A stretch of DNA of 64,000 nt from Psychrobacter sp. Pi2-52 (GTDB lineage Bacteria > Pseudomonadota > Gammaproteobacteria > Pseudomonadales > Moraxellaceae), in contig NZ_CAJHBS010000005.1 of NCBI RefSeq assembly GCF_904846705.1, positions 1-64,000 of the forward strand. Direction: 5' to 3'. Shown here one piece after another: positions 36,724-47,157 of the stretch (positions are counted from its first letter, which is position 1; every line of letters begins with the position of its first letter). The notes beneath the pieces were generated by a model. That model saw nothing but the letters and a program-made list of their open reading frames with translations, searched no databases and was not told where the DNA came from. The position numbers were made by a program, and so were the translations under genes.

Positions 36724-38403
36724 TTATTTAACATCGGATAATAAGCTGCGGGCATGATCGCGCGTGACATCGGTAATAATGACACCACCAGACATACGCG
36801 CTAGCTCGTCTACTTGTGCACTGTTGGTCAGTATGAGTAGCTCGCTTTCGGTCTGTTCTTGATGGTGCTTTTGTACCAAGATATGTTGATGCGCTTGCGC
36901 TGCGACTTGTGCTTGGTGTGTGATGGCTAGCAATTGCTGTGTTTGCCCAAGTGAGCGTAGCAGCTCACCGACCACTTGCGCAGTACCGCCACTGATACCA
37001 ACATCGACTTCATCAAATACTAGCATCGGCTTAGCGGCATTATTATCGGCATTGGTCGCTTGCAGCACTTGCATCACCAGTGCCATTCGTGACAGCTCAC
37101 CGCCTGAGGCAATCTTATGTAATGGCTGCATAGGCATACCGACGTTGGCGCTAAATAATAAATCGATATCATAGCAACCTTGCGCACTATATTGGCTGGC
37201 ATCGGCTTTTTTGGTAAAGACAAACTCGCAGCGGGCATTGGGTAGCGCGAGCGGTTGTAGTTGCTGCATTAATTGTTTGCTGACGATCGGCGCGGCTTTC
37301 GAGCGCTCTTTATTTAGCTGAGCGGCGAATGCAAGATAGTCTTGCCAAGCTTGTTCAATTTGTGCCGCCATCGCATCGCTACTTGGCTCGTTTTCTAACT
37401 GCTCTAATTGCGCTTCCCACCCCTTTGCTTCATCGATTAAGTCGCTCGTTGGCAAGCTATGCTTACGTGATAAGCGATGACCTAAGCTGATTAGGTTGTC
37501 TAATGTCTGTAAGCGTTCAGGATCAGGTAGCTGCTGTTCAGCATAATCTGATAGCAGGGCAGTCACTTCAGTGATTTGCTGCTGTGCTAGATGGAGCTGT
37601 TCAGAAGCTTGTTCAAACGTTTGACTGACGCTTACTTGATTGTCGCAGAGTTTGATTACTTGCCCGAGCAAGGTCATTACATCTGGCTCATCGGTATCGT
37701 TGTCGAGCAGATGCAAGCCATGGCTGGCCTCTTGCATTAAGGCTTCAATATTAGAGAGCTCCTCGTGCTCAGATTCAACTTCTGCATAGTCCACAGCCAA
37801 TAGAGGGGTGATGTCTGCCAGTTGGCTTTGTAAAAGTTGAATACGATCTTGACGTTGAGCCTCACGGCTCGCAATATCGTCAGCATGGCGTTTGAGCTGC
37901 TGGTAAGCTTGATAGCTACTGGCGGTTTGTATGGCTAATGGCGTGATTTGTGCCATCTCGTCGAGCCATTGCACCACAAACTGCGGCTTGAGGAGCGCTT
38001 GCTGAGCGTGCTGACTATGGATATTAACTAACAATGCACCTAAGCTCTTGAGCTCCGCCAAGCTGACAGGCGTGCCATTTAACCACGCTTTTGAGCGTCC
38101 GGTATTGCTGAGCTGACGACGAATGAGGACTTCAGGTTCTTCTAATGGTCTATCATTTTTGGCAAACCAATCAGCGATGACGGTATTGTTTTCTACGTCA
38201 AACTGCGCATAAATATCGGCTTGCGCCGCCCCGTGTCTGACCATCGCACTGTCTGCGCGCTCACCAACACATAAAGACAGCGCATCCAATAATAATGACT
38301 TGCCAGCACCGGTCTCACCCGTGATGACATTGAAGCCTTCAGCCACACTCAGCTCATGCTGAGCGATCAACGCAAACTGATGTAAAGTTAATGATACTAG
38401 CAT
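36724..38403 (-). CDS. recN: DNA repair protein RecN
   Basis: RecN is an SMC-like ATPase acting at DNA double-strand breaks. Walker A is ITGETGAGKSLLLDAL, the signature ASGGELSRMALV and the Walker B VFDEVDVGISGGTA are present, with a long coiled coil (about 155-370) between. I chose the ATG at 38403 (MLVSLTLHQF) with AGAGG five bases upstream over the TTG at 38406. 559 residues, close to E. coli (553). It appears monocistronic. Confidence 0.96.
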   Translation of the reverse strand: MLVSLTLHQFALIAQHELSVAEGFNVITGETGAGKSLLLDALSLCVGERADSAMVRHGAAQADIYAQFDVENNTVIADWFAKNDRPLEEPEVLIRRQLSNTGRSKAWLNGTPVSLAELKSLGALLVNIHSQHAQQALLKPQFVVQWLDEMAQITPLAIQTASSYQAYQQLKRHADDIASREAQRQDRIQLLQSQLADITPLLAVDYAEVESEHEELSNIEALMQEASHGLHLLDNDTDEPDVMTLLGQVIKLCDNQVSVSQTFEQASEQLHLAQQQITEVTALLSDYAEQQLPDPERLQTLDNLISLGHRLSRKHSLPTSDLIDEAKGWEAQLEQLENEPSSDAMAAQIEQAWQDYLAFAAQLNKERSKAAPIVSKQLMQQLQPLALPNARCEFVFTKKADASQYSAQGCYDIDLLFSANVGMPMQPLHKIASGGELSRMALVMQVLQATNADNNAAKPMLVFDEVDVGISGGTAQVVGELLRSLGQTQQLLAITHQAQVAAQAHQHILVQKHHQEQTESELLILTNSAQVDELARMSGGVIITDVTRDHARSLLSDVK

Positions 38404-39131
38404 CAACGCCTCTCATGACAGACAATAGACTTCATATACATCTTAAGAAGCCATATATAAAATAGGGTAGATAAGGGAATGAAATTATTCATTTAACCGT
38501 GTTAATGAGATAAATATTATAGGCAAATAGTATGGTGTTAAACGCGCTTAAATACAAACTTTCAAGCGATATATAATAGATTTTATTGTTGGAAGATTAC
38601 CATAAAAATGTCAAAGACTGGCTATGAGTCATCATCATAATATTCACAATATCAATCATTAAGGTGATTAAGCCTGTCAAAATGATGCTTGTATACTAAG
38701 CATGGTTGCGAATTAAACTTATAAAAATAGCCCAATTGTAGTGATCAGGTGCTGACTCAAAAAAAGGTGAGTAAGTAAGTTTAAGATTCGCATCAAACAG
38801 CATTTTCCTAGTCGCTTTAACAAACTTTATAGATATAATGTGGTAGCATAATCTCACATAATGATAAACTCTTCTTGTTATATTGATGACATACGGTGCA
38901 TGATAACGAGTCATGATTTTGTAAAATTACAGGCGTATAGTGAGAAGAGTATGCCAATCAGTCATTATTCCAAAGCGTTTTCATAGAACCTGTGGCTACT
39001 CTTAGCACGCAGATATCTAGTAGAGAAGGATACCGCACTCAGTGCAGAGAGGTGTGTTGATGACGCGGCTCTAGCGGTAACCAGTTACTTATTTTTTAGT
39101 TTTACCATAATTATTTGATAAGGAAGCCACT
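38404..39131. other. Divergent 730-bp spacer between recN and ppnP
   Basis: AT-rich. A 72-codon frame on the minus strand (38696-38914) has no ribosome binding site or family likeness and is not called. A short hairpin GCACT-C-AGTGC lies near 39035. No promoter or RNA gene could be assigned. Confidence 0.5.
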
Positions 39132-39467
39132 ATGACAGCGGCGCAATTTACTAACGTAACAGTTAATGCCCAAGCGACAGTATCTTATGATGGTCGCTGC
39201 TCAAGCCATACCATTATGTTTGAGGATGGTCGTCATAAAACGCTAGGCGTGATCTTACCTTGTGACAACTTGGTTGAGCATTATCACTTTAGCACTAATA
39301 CTTCTGAGCGTATCGAAATCACTAGTGGTGAGTGTGAAGTGAAGATCAATGGTGATGATGAATTCAGCTACTACCGTGCCGGTCAATCATTTGTCGTTGA
39401 AGGCAATAGCGGTTTTAACCTACGTACTGAAGAGATTGTTCAATATGTCTGTCATCTAGAAGGCTGA
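39132..39467 (+). CDS. ppnP: Pyrimidine/purine nucleoside phosphorylase
   Basis: PpnP (YaiE) is a small cupin that splits nucleosides with phosphate. The 111-residue protein shows NAQATVSYDGRCSSHTIMF, KTLGVILPC, HFSTNTSERIEITSGECEV and FVVEGNSGFNLRT, the full family pattern. It is a few residues longer than E. coli PpnP (94). The start follows AAGGAAGCCACT. Confidence 0.93.
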   Translation: MTAAQFTNVTVNAQATVSYDGRCSSHTIMFEDGRHKTLGVILPCDNLVEHYHFSTNTSERIEITSGECEVKINGDDEFSYYRAGQSFVVEGNSGFNLRTEEIVQYVCHLEG

Positions 39468-39533
39468 TATTATTAATAGGGCGCTCGAGCTTTCATTCTA
39501 GCGCCTGTTCTATCACACATTAGTGTTTCGAGA

Positions 39534-39573
39534 AAATAAACAATATCGGATTGGTATTGTTTATTTCTTTTTT
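39534..39573 (+). terminator. Intrinsic terminator of ppnP
   Basis: AAATAAACAATA pairs with TATTGTTTATTT (12 bp) followed by CTTTTTT. The stem is AT-rich, so its strength is moderate. Confidence 0.75.
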
Positions 39574-39688
39574 GACGTTTGGTTTACTGTTCTCTCATCA
39601 TCAATGAGCTATGACATTTAAAGCCGACGTTACCCTCTTTTATTCCGTCGCCTAGTGCGATATCCACTTTATATTTAGTAGGCCTATT

Positions 39689-40459
39689 ATGGCAAAACCC
39701 ATTTATTTTTACGGCATTCATGCCATTGATGCGTTACTTGAACATCGTCCTCTTGATGGCCTTAGCTTGTTTGTGCAGCAAGGGCGTGAGAGTGACAGTC
39801 ATGTACAAGCTATCATGGCCGAAGCGGAAGCAAACGGCATTAGTATTCAACCAACCCAAAAAGACAAGCTAACGCAATTATGTGGCAGTCCGCAGCATCA
39901 AGGCGTGGTGCTCAATGCTCGTCCGTTAGGTTTCGCTGATGAAGGTTTGCTTGATACTATTATTGGCCGTGAACAATGCTTATTGTTGGTACTAGATCAA
40001 ATTACTGATGCACATAACTTTGGCGCCTGCCTACGTACCGCAGTGGCTATGGGTGTGGATGCAGTGGTTTGTCCAAAACACCATGCAGCGAGCCTAACGC
40101 CAACAGTCGCTAAAGTATCAGTTGGCGCAGCAGAGATGATGCCGATTGTCAGCGTTACGAACTTGGCACGCACGTTGTCGCAAATCAAAAATGCAGGCGT
40201 TTTCGTATTTGGTACGGCACTTAGTGAAGAGGCTAAGCCAATACATGCCGCTGACCTAACTGGCAAGACCGCTATTATTATGGGTTCAGAAGGAGAGGGT
40301 ATGCGTCGCCTGACAATGGAGAGCTGTGATGAGTTGGTTTATATTCCAATGTCAGGAAACGAGCATGGTAATCTACAGAGCCTAAATGTGAGTGTTGCTA
40401 CTGGCATGGCGTTGTACGAGGTTAATCGCCAGCGAACTTTAGCTGCTGGGCAAGCGTAA
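39689..40459 (+). CDS. rlmB: 23S rRNA (guanosine-2'-O)-methyltransferase RlmB
   Basis: RlmB methylates G2251 of 23S rRNA. The N-terminal substrate-binding domain (YFYGIHAIDALLEHRP) is followed by the SPOUT knotted domain with DQITDAHNFGACLRTA, MGSEGEGMRRL and IPMSGNEHGNLQSLNVSVA. The length of 256 is normal. Its 3' end overlaps the convergent coaE gene by 38 bases. Confidence 0.96.
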   Translation: MAKPIYFYGIHAIDALLEHRPLDGLSLFVQQGRESDSHVQAIMAEAEANGISIQPTQKDKLTQLCGSPQHQGVVLNARPLGFADEGLLDTIIGREQCLLLVLDQITDAHNFGACLRTAVAMGVDAVVCPKHHAASLTPTVAKVSVGAAEMMPIVSVTNLARTLSQIKNAGVFVFGTALSEEAKPIHAADLTGKTAIIMGSEGEGMRRLTMESCDELVYIPMSGNEHGNLQSLNVSVATGMALYEVNRQRTLAAGQA

Positions 40460-41108
40460 GATACTCTTGGTGCAAGGGTTCTAACTGTAGATATAGAGAG
40501 GCAAGGTCGCTCTCATTGAGTATGACATTGTCTGCATGACGATTACGCTCTTCACGACTCAGCTGATTGGTCATAATGGCTTTAATCTTTTGTATGCTTT
40601 GATCATCACGCTGACTGGCACGCGCAAGCTGCGTATCTTCGGTCGCATCCATGACCAAAATACGTTGACATAGATTGGCCAGTCCTGCCTCTGCCGCCTC
40701 TATAAGTAGAGGCGCAGACAAGATTATATACGGTGAAGTACTAGCATCTAGCTGTGCTTTTGCTGTCTCACGTATTGCTGGATGCGTGATAGCCTCAAGC
40801 TCAATCAGCGCTTCAGGATTTGCAAATACGTGTGTACGTACAGCAGCCCTATCCATTGACCCATCACCATTTAACACCCAATCACCGAATCTTTTTTGGA
40901 TTTTGCGCAGAGTATCGCTGCCTTTAGTAACGATCTCATGAGCGATCACATCGGCATCGATAATATCGATCCCTTGCTCAGAAAACCAAGCACTAGCGGC
41001 AGATTTACCACTACCGATACCACCCGTCAAACCGACTACGAGCTTCTTATTTTTTGGTTGCGTGGTTTGTGGCTGGTGTGAATAAAATTGCGATGTATTT
41101 TTTGACAT
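40422..41108 (-). CDS. coaE: Dephospho-CoA kinase
   Basis: CoaE performs the last step of coenzyme A synthesis. The P-loop GLTGGIGSGKSAAS is near residue 28. The conserved IIDADVIAHEIV, ITHPAIRE, LSAPLLIEA and RASQRDDQS segments follow. The N-terminal 20 residues are a polar extension. It lies downstream of pilD, the common pilB-pilC-pilD-coaE order, and converges on rlmB with an overlap. Confidence 0.96.
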   Translation of the reverse strand: MSKNTSQFYSHQPQTTQPKNKKLVVGLTGGIGSGKSAASAWFSEQGIDIIDADVIAHEIVTKGSDTLRKIQKRFGDWVLNGDGSMDRAAVRTHVFANPEALIELEAITHPAIRETAKAQLDASTSPYIILSAPLLIEAAEAGLANLCQRILVMDATEDTQLARASQRDDQSIQKIKAIMTNQLSREERNRHADNVILNESDLASLYLQLEPLHQEYLTLAQQLKFAGD

Positions 41109-41234
41109 AATAATGGCTTATCTGACAGATAGAACAATGAATGCAGTTTTGAACTCACAATCGGCCTTTTAAGGTTTCGTTCATGGGTCACTGCCGAAAA
41201 TTTACTACAATAATCTAGTGTACGCTATCAGTTA

Positions 41235-42137
41235 TTAGACATACATACCAAGATACCAACTGACAATATCTGAGCCGTATAATAAGGCAACAATACCTGC
41301 AATAGCGATATAAGGCCCGAAAGCAAAAGGTCGACTTTCACCCTGTTTTTTCATCAAGATCAATCCAACGATAGAGCCAAGTAAAGACGATAGTAGGATG
41401 ATTAAGGGTAACATCATAGGTCCGAGCCAAGCACCTAACACTGCTAGTAGTTTAAAATCCCCTTGACCCATTCCATGTTTTTTAGTGATTAAATAGAATA
41501 CCTTGACTACTATCCATAGCGATAAAAACCCAAGTAGTAATCCCCATATGGATTGTGTTGGTGAGACGAACCAGCTTTGTGAGTTTACCGCCAACCCTAA
41601 GCCTGCTAATGGAAAGGTCAGGCGATCAGGTAGTAGCTGCGTATCAAAGTCGATACCTGTTAGAGCTATCAGTGTCCATACTAAAACCAATGCGGACAAA
41701 CCTGTAGCATTTACCCCAAACTTATATATTACTAATACGGATAGGATGGCAGTTACTAGCTCAACGAGAGGATAACGCAGACCGATAGCCGCTTTGCAGC
41801 TTGAACAGCGTCCACGTAATAACAGCCAACTTATTAAAGGGATATTTTTATACCACTTAATTTTATGTGCGCAATGAGGACAGCGTGAGGCAGGTCGACT
41901 TAAAGTAATTGGTTGGTCAGTAGCGACAATATTTGCTATGGGTAGCGTATGCTCGCGTGGCATATCTGCCTGTTCAGACATAAACTGGCTACACTCTTGT
42001 CTCCACCCATACACCATCATCAGCGGTATGCGATGAATCACAACATTTAGAAAACTGCCAACACAAAGACCTAATAGGCCAAATACGAATAAAGCTAGGG
42101 TACTGTTCTCTTGTAGTAACTGTATAAATTGCATCAA
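41235..42137 (-). CDS. pilD: Prepilin peptidase / N-methyltransferase PilD
   Basis: PilD cleaves and N-methylates type IV prepilins. The 300-residue protein shows the start GSFLNVVIHRIP and the cytoplasmic four-cysteine zinc loop (CPHC and CSSC, about residues 85-125). The two catalytic Asp motifs are GIDFDTQLLPD and GMGQGDFKLLAVLGAWLG. About eight membrane helices. It sits four bases after pilC and before coaE in one run. Confidence 0.96.
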   Translation of the reverse strand: MMQFIQLLQENSTLALFVFGLLGLCVGSFLNVVIHRIPLMMVYGWRQECSQFMSEQADMPREHTLPIANIVATDQPITLSRPASRCPHCAHKIKWYKNIPLISWLLLRGRCSSCKAAIGLRYPLVELVTAILSVLVIYKFGVNATGLSALVLVWTLIALTGIDFDTQLLPDRLTFPLAGLGLAVNSQSWFVSPTQSIWGLLLGFLSLWIVVKVFYLITKKHGMGQGDFKLLAVLGAWLGPMMLPLIILLSSLLGSIVGLILMKKQGESRPFAFGPYIAIAGIVALLYGSDIVSWYLGMYV

Positions 42138-42141
42138 ATAA

Positions 42142-43365
42142 TTATCCTACTACTGAGCCCATCTGGAAGATTGGTAAGTACATTGCGATGACTAGGCCAC
42201 CAACTAACACGCCTAATACTGCCATAATTAACGGCTCCATCAAGCTAGTCAGACCATCAACCGCATTATCAACTTCATTCTCGTAGTAGACAGCGACTTT
42301 ATCTAGCATTTCTTCTAAGCTACCAGACTCTTCGCCAATACCAACCATTTGAATAGCCAGACTTGGAAATAAGTTGGTCGAACGTATGGAAAATTGTAAT
42401 TGCTGACCAGTAGATACATCATTTTTGATTTGCTGGGTAGCATTGTAAAATACGACATTATTGGTAGCACCGGCAGTAGAATCTAAGGCTTCAATAAGTG
42501 GGACACCAGCAGCAAATGTCGTAGACAATGTACGAGCGAAACGAGCAATAACAGCCTGATAAGCAATATTGCCAAATATTGGGGCTTTTAATATAGCGCG
42601 GTCTAAAAAGTCACGGAACTTTTTGGAGCGTTTTTTTGATTCTGAAAAGCAAACAATAATAGCACCAATAGTAATTACTACAATAAACCACCATGACTGC
42701 ATCCACTCAGACATATTAACCACCATTTGAGTAAACGCCGGTAGCTCTGCGCCAAATGAACCAAATAGCTCTGAGAATACAGGTACTACTTTTATCAGTA
42801 GAATCATAGTGACAATGACTGCAACTACGATAACAGCAATAGGATATTTCATTGCTTTTTTGATTTTTGCTTTTAGTAATTCACTTTTTTCTTTGTAAGT
42901 AGCGACCCGTTCGAGCATCGTTTCAAGTGCACCTGATTGCTCGCCGGATTCGACAAGTGAGCAAAATAAGTCGTCAAAGTAGCGGGGGTGCTTGAGCAAC
43001 GCAGAAGCAAACGTACCACCTGCCTCGATATCTGCTTTTATTTGCAGTACTAAGTCTTTCATACTCGGGTTGTCGAGGGAGTCGGCGACAATTTCGAAAG
43101 ATTGTGTTAATGGCACGCCTGCTTTCATCATTGTTGCTAATTGCCGAGCGAAAATGGCAATATCAATGGCTTTGATGGCTTTTTTAAAGGTATAAAGTGG
43201 TTTTGGTTTTTTCTTAATCCCTTTAACTGTGATACCTTGTTTACGCAGGGTCGCTTTTGCTAGTTCTAAACTACGACTGGTAGTTTCGCCCTTCACTTTC
43301 TGTCCGCGTCGATTTACACCGTCGTAGACAAAGTCCAACAAAATATCGGTCTTAGCTTTTGCCAT
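42142..43365 (-). CDS. pilC: Type IV pilus inner-membrane platform protein PilC
   Basis: PilC (T2SF family) is the inner-membrane platform that works with PilB in pilus assembly. Two repeated cytoplasmic domains (IAIFARQLATMMKAGVPL and VIARFARTLSTTFAAGVPL) alternate with three membrane helices; GEQSGALETML and GEESGSLEEML are the matching repeats. I chose the ATG at 43365 (MAKAKTD) with GAGGG upstream; the frame extends to 43407 without support. 407 residues, standard length. Confidence 0.96.
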   Translation of the reverse strand: MAKAKTDILLDFVYDGVNRRGQKVKGETTSRSLELAKATLRKQGITVKGIKKKPKPLYTFKKAIKAIDIAIFARQLATMMKAGVPLTQSFEIVADSLDNPSMKDLVLQIKADIEAGGTFASALLKHPRYFDDLFCSLVESGEQSGALETMLERVATYKEKSELLKAKIKKAMKYPIAVIVVAVIVTMILLIKVVPVFSELFGSFGAELPAFTQMVVNMSEWMQSWWFIVVITIGAIIVCFSESKKRSKKFRDFLDRAILKAPIFGNIAYQAVIARFARTLSTTFAAGVPLIEALDSTAGATNNVVFYNATQQIKNDVSTGQQLQFSIRSTNLFPSLAIQMVGIGEESGSLEEMLDKVAVYYENEVDNAVDGLTSLMEPLIMAVLGVLVGGLVIAMYLPIFQMGSVVG

Positions 43366-43590
43366 GTTACTACCCTCAAAATTGTCCAATATATATTGTA
43401 AATTCACAATAGAATACCAGACTTAAGATACCAGTCAGGCATACTTTATTTTAGCGTAAAAAACCAGTGGTCATCTGTTTTATTTTTAAAAGTATCTGAT
43501 AATGAAAGTTACAGGTTTATAAATTACTTAACAAAATAAGTAGCAGTTAGAATAAAAAACGTATTGTACATATTTTATAAAATTTACTTA

Positions 43591-45306
43591 TTATTCAGAA
43601 GTCACTCGCATCATTTCCTGAATACTCGTGACACCTTGCAACACCTTTAAAATTCCAGAACGACGTAGGTCACGAAAACCGTTTTTAATGGCAGCGTCTT
43701 TGATATCTATTGCGTTACCATCTTCCATAATAATGCGTGAAATGTCAGGGCTGACTTTCATCACCTCATAGATACCTACACGGCCTTTATAACCTTCACG
43801 GCATTCATTACAGCCGACTGGTTCATAAATGATATTATCAGTGTTATCTAAATCAGTATCGGTAAAACCAATCTCTAATAAGCTCTGACGCGGGATGTTA
43901 ATAGGTTTTTTACAGTTCTTACAGAGACGTCGTGCCAATCGTTGAGCAATGACTAGGTTGACTGACGTGGCAATATTAAAAGAAGCGACGCCCATGTTGC
44001 GTAGACGCGTTAATGTTTCAGGCGCTGAGTTGGTATGCAAAGTAGAAAGAACCATATGTCCAGTCTGTGCTGCCTTAATAGCGATCTCAGCAGTCTCAAG
44101 GTCACGAATCTCACCAACCATGACAATATCAGGGTCTTGACGCAAAAAAGACTTGAGCGCATTGGCAAACGTCAAACCAACTTTGGCATTGACATTGACT
44201 TGGTTAATCCCTTCAAGGTTAATTTCGACTGGATCTTCAGCCGTTGAGATATTGGTTGCGCCAGTATTCAAGATGTTGATACCAGTGTAAAGTGATACTG
44301 TCTTACCAGAACCAGTAGGACCAGTGATAAGCAACATGCCTTGTGGTTTGTGTAATGCCTCTAAAAACATTTCCTGCTGATCTGGTTCATACCCCAATGC
44401 ATCAATACCTAGCATAGCTGATGATGGATCAAGGATACGCAAAACAAGCTTTTCACCGAATAACGTCGGTAATGAGTTTACCCGGAAATCAATGGCTTTA
44501 TTCTTAGAAATTTTTAGTTTAATACGCCCATCTTGCGGTACCCGACGTTCTGAGATATCCATTTGCGACATGACTTTTAGACGTGCTGCAATTTTATTCG
44601 CAAGTTGAACCGGTGGGCTGGCCATTTTTTGCATGACGCCATCGACACGAAATCGTACTCTGAAAGACTTTTCGTATGGCTCGAAATGTAAATCAGAAGC
44701 GCCCATACGAATAGCATCAACCAACATTTTATTGACGAACTTTACGACAGGTGCTTCATCGACACCGTCATTAAGTTTGGTTTCCCCATCTTCTGTATCT
44801 TCATCAGGATTTTCGAAGTCAACGTTTAGATCGCTATCAGAAAAGCTATCAAAGCTTTGCATAGTATCCGCATAAACACTTTCAATACGCTTCTTTAGCT
44901 TATTTTCTTCGACAACAATGGTTTCTATCGACAGTCGAGAATTAAAGGCTATTGCATCAATGGCATCAACGCGTGTGGGATCACTTAGTGCGACAAATAG
45001 TCGTTGTCCTCGTTTAAATAGTGGTAAAGCATTAAACTTACGAACGATTTTTTCATCAACCAAGTCTTTTGGAATAACATCAACGTTTAATGCATCAAGA
45101 TCGAATAGAGGGTCGCCGAAAGCTTGGGATAGCATTTGGGCAAGTTGATAAGCATCGGCCAATTTGTTGTCTACTAGATAGGGTACCAATCCTATTTGCT
45201 GCTGTTGCGATTCAATTTGTGCCGTCTTCATATTCGCTTCACTAACGACACCGTCGCTAATCAGTTGCTGCGCTAGACCGCCGTACTTACTGGTTGCGAT
45301 AGACAT
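43591..45306 (-). CDS. pilB: Type IV pilus extension ATPase PilB
   Basis: PilB powers pilus extension. The N-terminal MshEN-type domain is followed by the ATPase core: ITGPTGSGKTVSLY (Walker A), the Asp box GEIRDLETAEIA and the His box STLHTNSAPETL. The zinc site (CKNCKKP, CNECREGYKGRVGIYEV) follows. The ATG at 45306 has AGGAGAGG in front and gives 571 residues; the frame extending to 45441 is rejected. It heads the pilB-pilC-pilD-coaE run. The pilin gene is not in the window. Confidence 0.97.
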   Translation of the reverse strand: MSIATSKYGGLAQQLISDGVVSEANMKTAQIESQQQQIGLVPYLVDNKLADAYQLAQMLSQAFGDPLFDLDALNVDVIPKDLVDEKIVRKFNALPLFKRGQRLFVALSDPTRVDAIDAIAFNSRLSIETIVVEENKLKKRIESVYADTMQSFDSFSDSDLNVDFENPDEDTEDGETKLNDGVDEAPVVKFVNKMLVDAIRMGASDLHFEPYEKSFRVRFRVDGVMQKMASPPVQLANKIAARLKVMSQMDISERRVPQDGRIKLKISKNKAIDFRVNSLPTLFGEKLVLRILDPSSAMLGIDALGYEPDQQEMFLEALHKPQGMLLITGPTGSGKTVSLYTGINILNTGATNISTAEDPVEINLEGINQVNVNAKVGLTFANALKSFLRQDPDIVMVGEIRDLETAEIAIKAAQTGHMVLSTLHTNSAPETLTRLRNMGVASFNIATSVNLVIAQRLARRLCKNCKKPINIPRQSLLEIGFTDTDLDNTDNIIYEPVGCNECREGYKGRVGIYEVMKVSPDISRIIMEDGNAIDIKDAAIKNGFRDLRRSGILKVLQGVTSIQEMMRVTSE

Positions 45307-45680
45307 TGTAACCTCTCCTTTGATACAAAATATTCTGTAGAAATGCTTGATATTACAAGCTATACACTTGTCGTTGCTAGTCGATAACTGTCTTGCTTTG
45401 TTTATCCTATCTACCTGTATATCTATATATAGAACCAGCAATAATATTTGATTTTATAAACTCTGTAGTATAGAACTTTACTTTAGTTTGAAAAAATTAT
45501 ATATACCATTAGACGACTAGCTCGTAAAAATAAGGGTCTATTGATGTATTATCTGTAGATAAGTTTGCAGAAGTGATTCTGCTCATGGTGGCACGCTACT
45601 ATAGCACTTACGAATTATTTGTTATACTGACGCGCATATTAGCCGAATTGGCATGAATACATGAGACAAGGTAAATAAGT
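45307..45680. other. Divergent spacer between pilB and tpiA
   Basis: AT-rich spacer holding promoters of pilB and tpiA. An extended -10 for tpiA is listed separately. No gene. Confidence 0.5.
45620..45628 (+). promoter_or_regulatory. Extended -10 promoter element for tpiA
   Basis: TGTTATACT fits the extended -10 pattern TGN-TATAAT with one change. It lies about 50 bases before the tpiA start. No good -35 box is visible, as often in extended -10 promoters. Confidence 0.5.
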
Positions 45681-46493
45681 ATGCAAGCTTGGGTAATTGG
45701 CAATTGGAAACAGAATCCTGCGACTAACAGTGCTGTCAATGCACTGTTGGACGACTTATTGACTAAAGTTAATACTGAAGAACAAGCCAACTTACAGGCG
45801 TCAAAAAACCGCTGTAAATTAATGGTAGCGCCAAGTTGTGTTCATTTAAGTACAGTGAGTACGCGTCTAGCAGGTAGCTCAATACTTTGCGCAGCACAGG
45901 ACGTTAGTACTTATAGTGCAAGTACAGGAGCCTATACGGGTGACTGCTCAGCACAGCAGGTAGCAGATGCAGGTGCTACTTGGACGCTACTTGGCCACTC
46001 TGAGCGTCGTCAATATCACAAGGAGTCTCATAAATGCCTGATAAGCAAATTGTCTCATGCGTTTTCTCAGAACTTAGGCGTGGTATTTTGCATCGGCGAA
46101 ACGCAAGAGCAGTATGACAATGGTCAAACACTCGACGTTATCAATGAGCAACTCTCGGTTATTAAGGATTTACTGACTCAACAGCCAGATTTAGCATCAT
46201 CGTTATCTGAAAAGCTGCTCGTCGCTTATGAACCTGTATGGGCCATTGGTACAGGTAAAGTGCCTACTGTGGCAGAAGTGAGTAAGACTCATCAGTATAT
46301 TAAGCAAACGGTTGCAAGCTTTGCTGATATAACAAATACAATTACCGTGCTGTATGGCGGTAGTGTTAACGCTGATAATGCCAATAGCTTTGCTTCTGAT
46401 GCCATGATCGATGGTGCATTAGTGGGCGGTGCTTCGTTAAAAGCAGAGAGCTTCCTAGCGATTGCCGATGCCTTTAACCAAGCCAATGCTTAA
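45681..46493 (+). CDS. tpiA: Triosephosphate isomerase
   Basis: TpiA interconverts dihydroxyacetone phosphate and glyceraldehyde-3-phosphate. Lys10 in GNWKQN, His in [11 protein letters not shown] and the catalytic Glu in [11 protein letters not shown] are present. The phosphate-binding loops are VLYGGSVNA and GALVGGASL. 270 residues, slightly longer than E. coli (255). It begins the tpiA-secG-tRNA-nusA block seen across gammaproteobacteria. Confidence 0.97.
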   Translation: MQAWVIGNWKQNPATNSAVNALLDDLLTKVNTEEQANLQASKNRCKLMVAPSCVHLSTVSTRLAGSSILCAAQDVSTYSASTGAYTGDCSAQQVADAGATWTLLGHSERRQYHKESHKCLISKLSHAFSQNLGVVFCIGETQEQYDNGQTLDVINEQLSVIKDLLTQQPDLASSLSEKLLVAYEPVWAIGTGKVPTVAEVSKTHQYIKQTVASFADITNTITVLYGGSVNADNANSFASDAMIDGALVGGASLKAESFLAIADAFNQANA

Positions 46494-46567
46494 ATGAATA
46501 AATAACGCTCAGATATCAAGATCATAGCTTATAGACAGTATGGTTTTAGCGGTTAGTAAAAGTAGGT

Positions 46568-46596
46568 TTAACACTGCCCTTGCAATCGTGTACAAT
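46568..46596 (+). promoter_or_regulatory. Sigma-70 promoter for secG
   Basis: TTAACA, a 17-base spacer, then TACAAT; each hexamer differs from consensus by one base. It lies about 110 bases before secG. Confidence 0.6.
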
Positions 46597-46707
46597 GCGC
46601 CTTATTTATATAGTCGATTTGGCATTTGAACATGTCAAGTGTCATTATATTAACCTTACGTTTTATTTTCCGTTATCAGTCGTCATTACGCGGCAAAAGA
46701 GGCCACC

Positions 46708-47016
46708 ATGTTTACGTTTATATTAGCCCTGCATATTATTGTGGCCATTGCCATGATCGGCTTAATTCTGATACAGCATGGTAAAGGGGCAGACGCTGGA
46801 GCTTCTTTTGGTGCCGGCTCATCAGGTACCGTGTTTGGCGCAGCCGGCACTGCTAATTTCTTGACGCGTGCTACAGCAGTACTAACGGTCATATTTTTTA
46901 TTACGAGTATGACGCTTGCTGTTCATGCTCGTAAGCAAGCAGAAGATCAGTTTCGTCTAGATGCGCCAGTTTCAGCACCGCAAACGCCTCGTCCATTGAC
47001 TCAAAATCCTGAGTAA
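46708..47016 (+). CDS. secG: Protein translocase subunit SecG
   Basis: SecG is a small SecYEG component that aids protein translocation. The 102-residue protein has two helices (LALHIIVAIAMIGLILIQ and TAVLTVIFFITSMTLAV) around the hallmark QHGKGADAGASFGAGSSGTVFG. A Pro/Gln-rich tail follows. It is followed by tRNA-Leu, as in E. coli. Confidence 0.95.
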   Translation: MFTFILALHIIVAIAMIGLILIQHGKGADAGASFGAGSSGTVFGAAGTANFLTRATAVLTVIFFITSMTLAVHARKQAEDQFRLDAPVSAPQTPRPLTQNPE

Positions 47017-47157
47017 GCCTCTTTTAAGTAGGCAGCGCTTGCTATTTTGGTAGGTTAGATTTACAATGCTTTCCTGTTTTCGCAACTCCTGTTCTATAGA
47101 TGCCTACCTTAAGCATCATTGATTATAGATTGGATGATAGGGACAGAGCAGTATAAT

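Noticed and set aside
38696-38914. 72-codon minus-strand frame in the recN-ppnP spacer
   Set aside because: No ribosome binding site, no recognisable domain, composition of AT-rich noncoding sequence.
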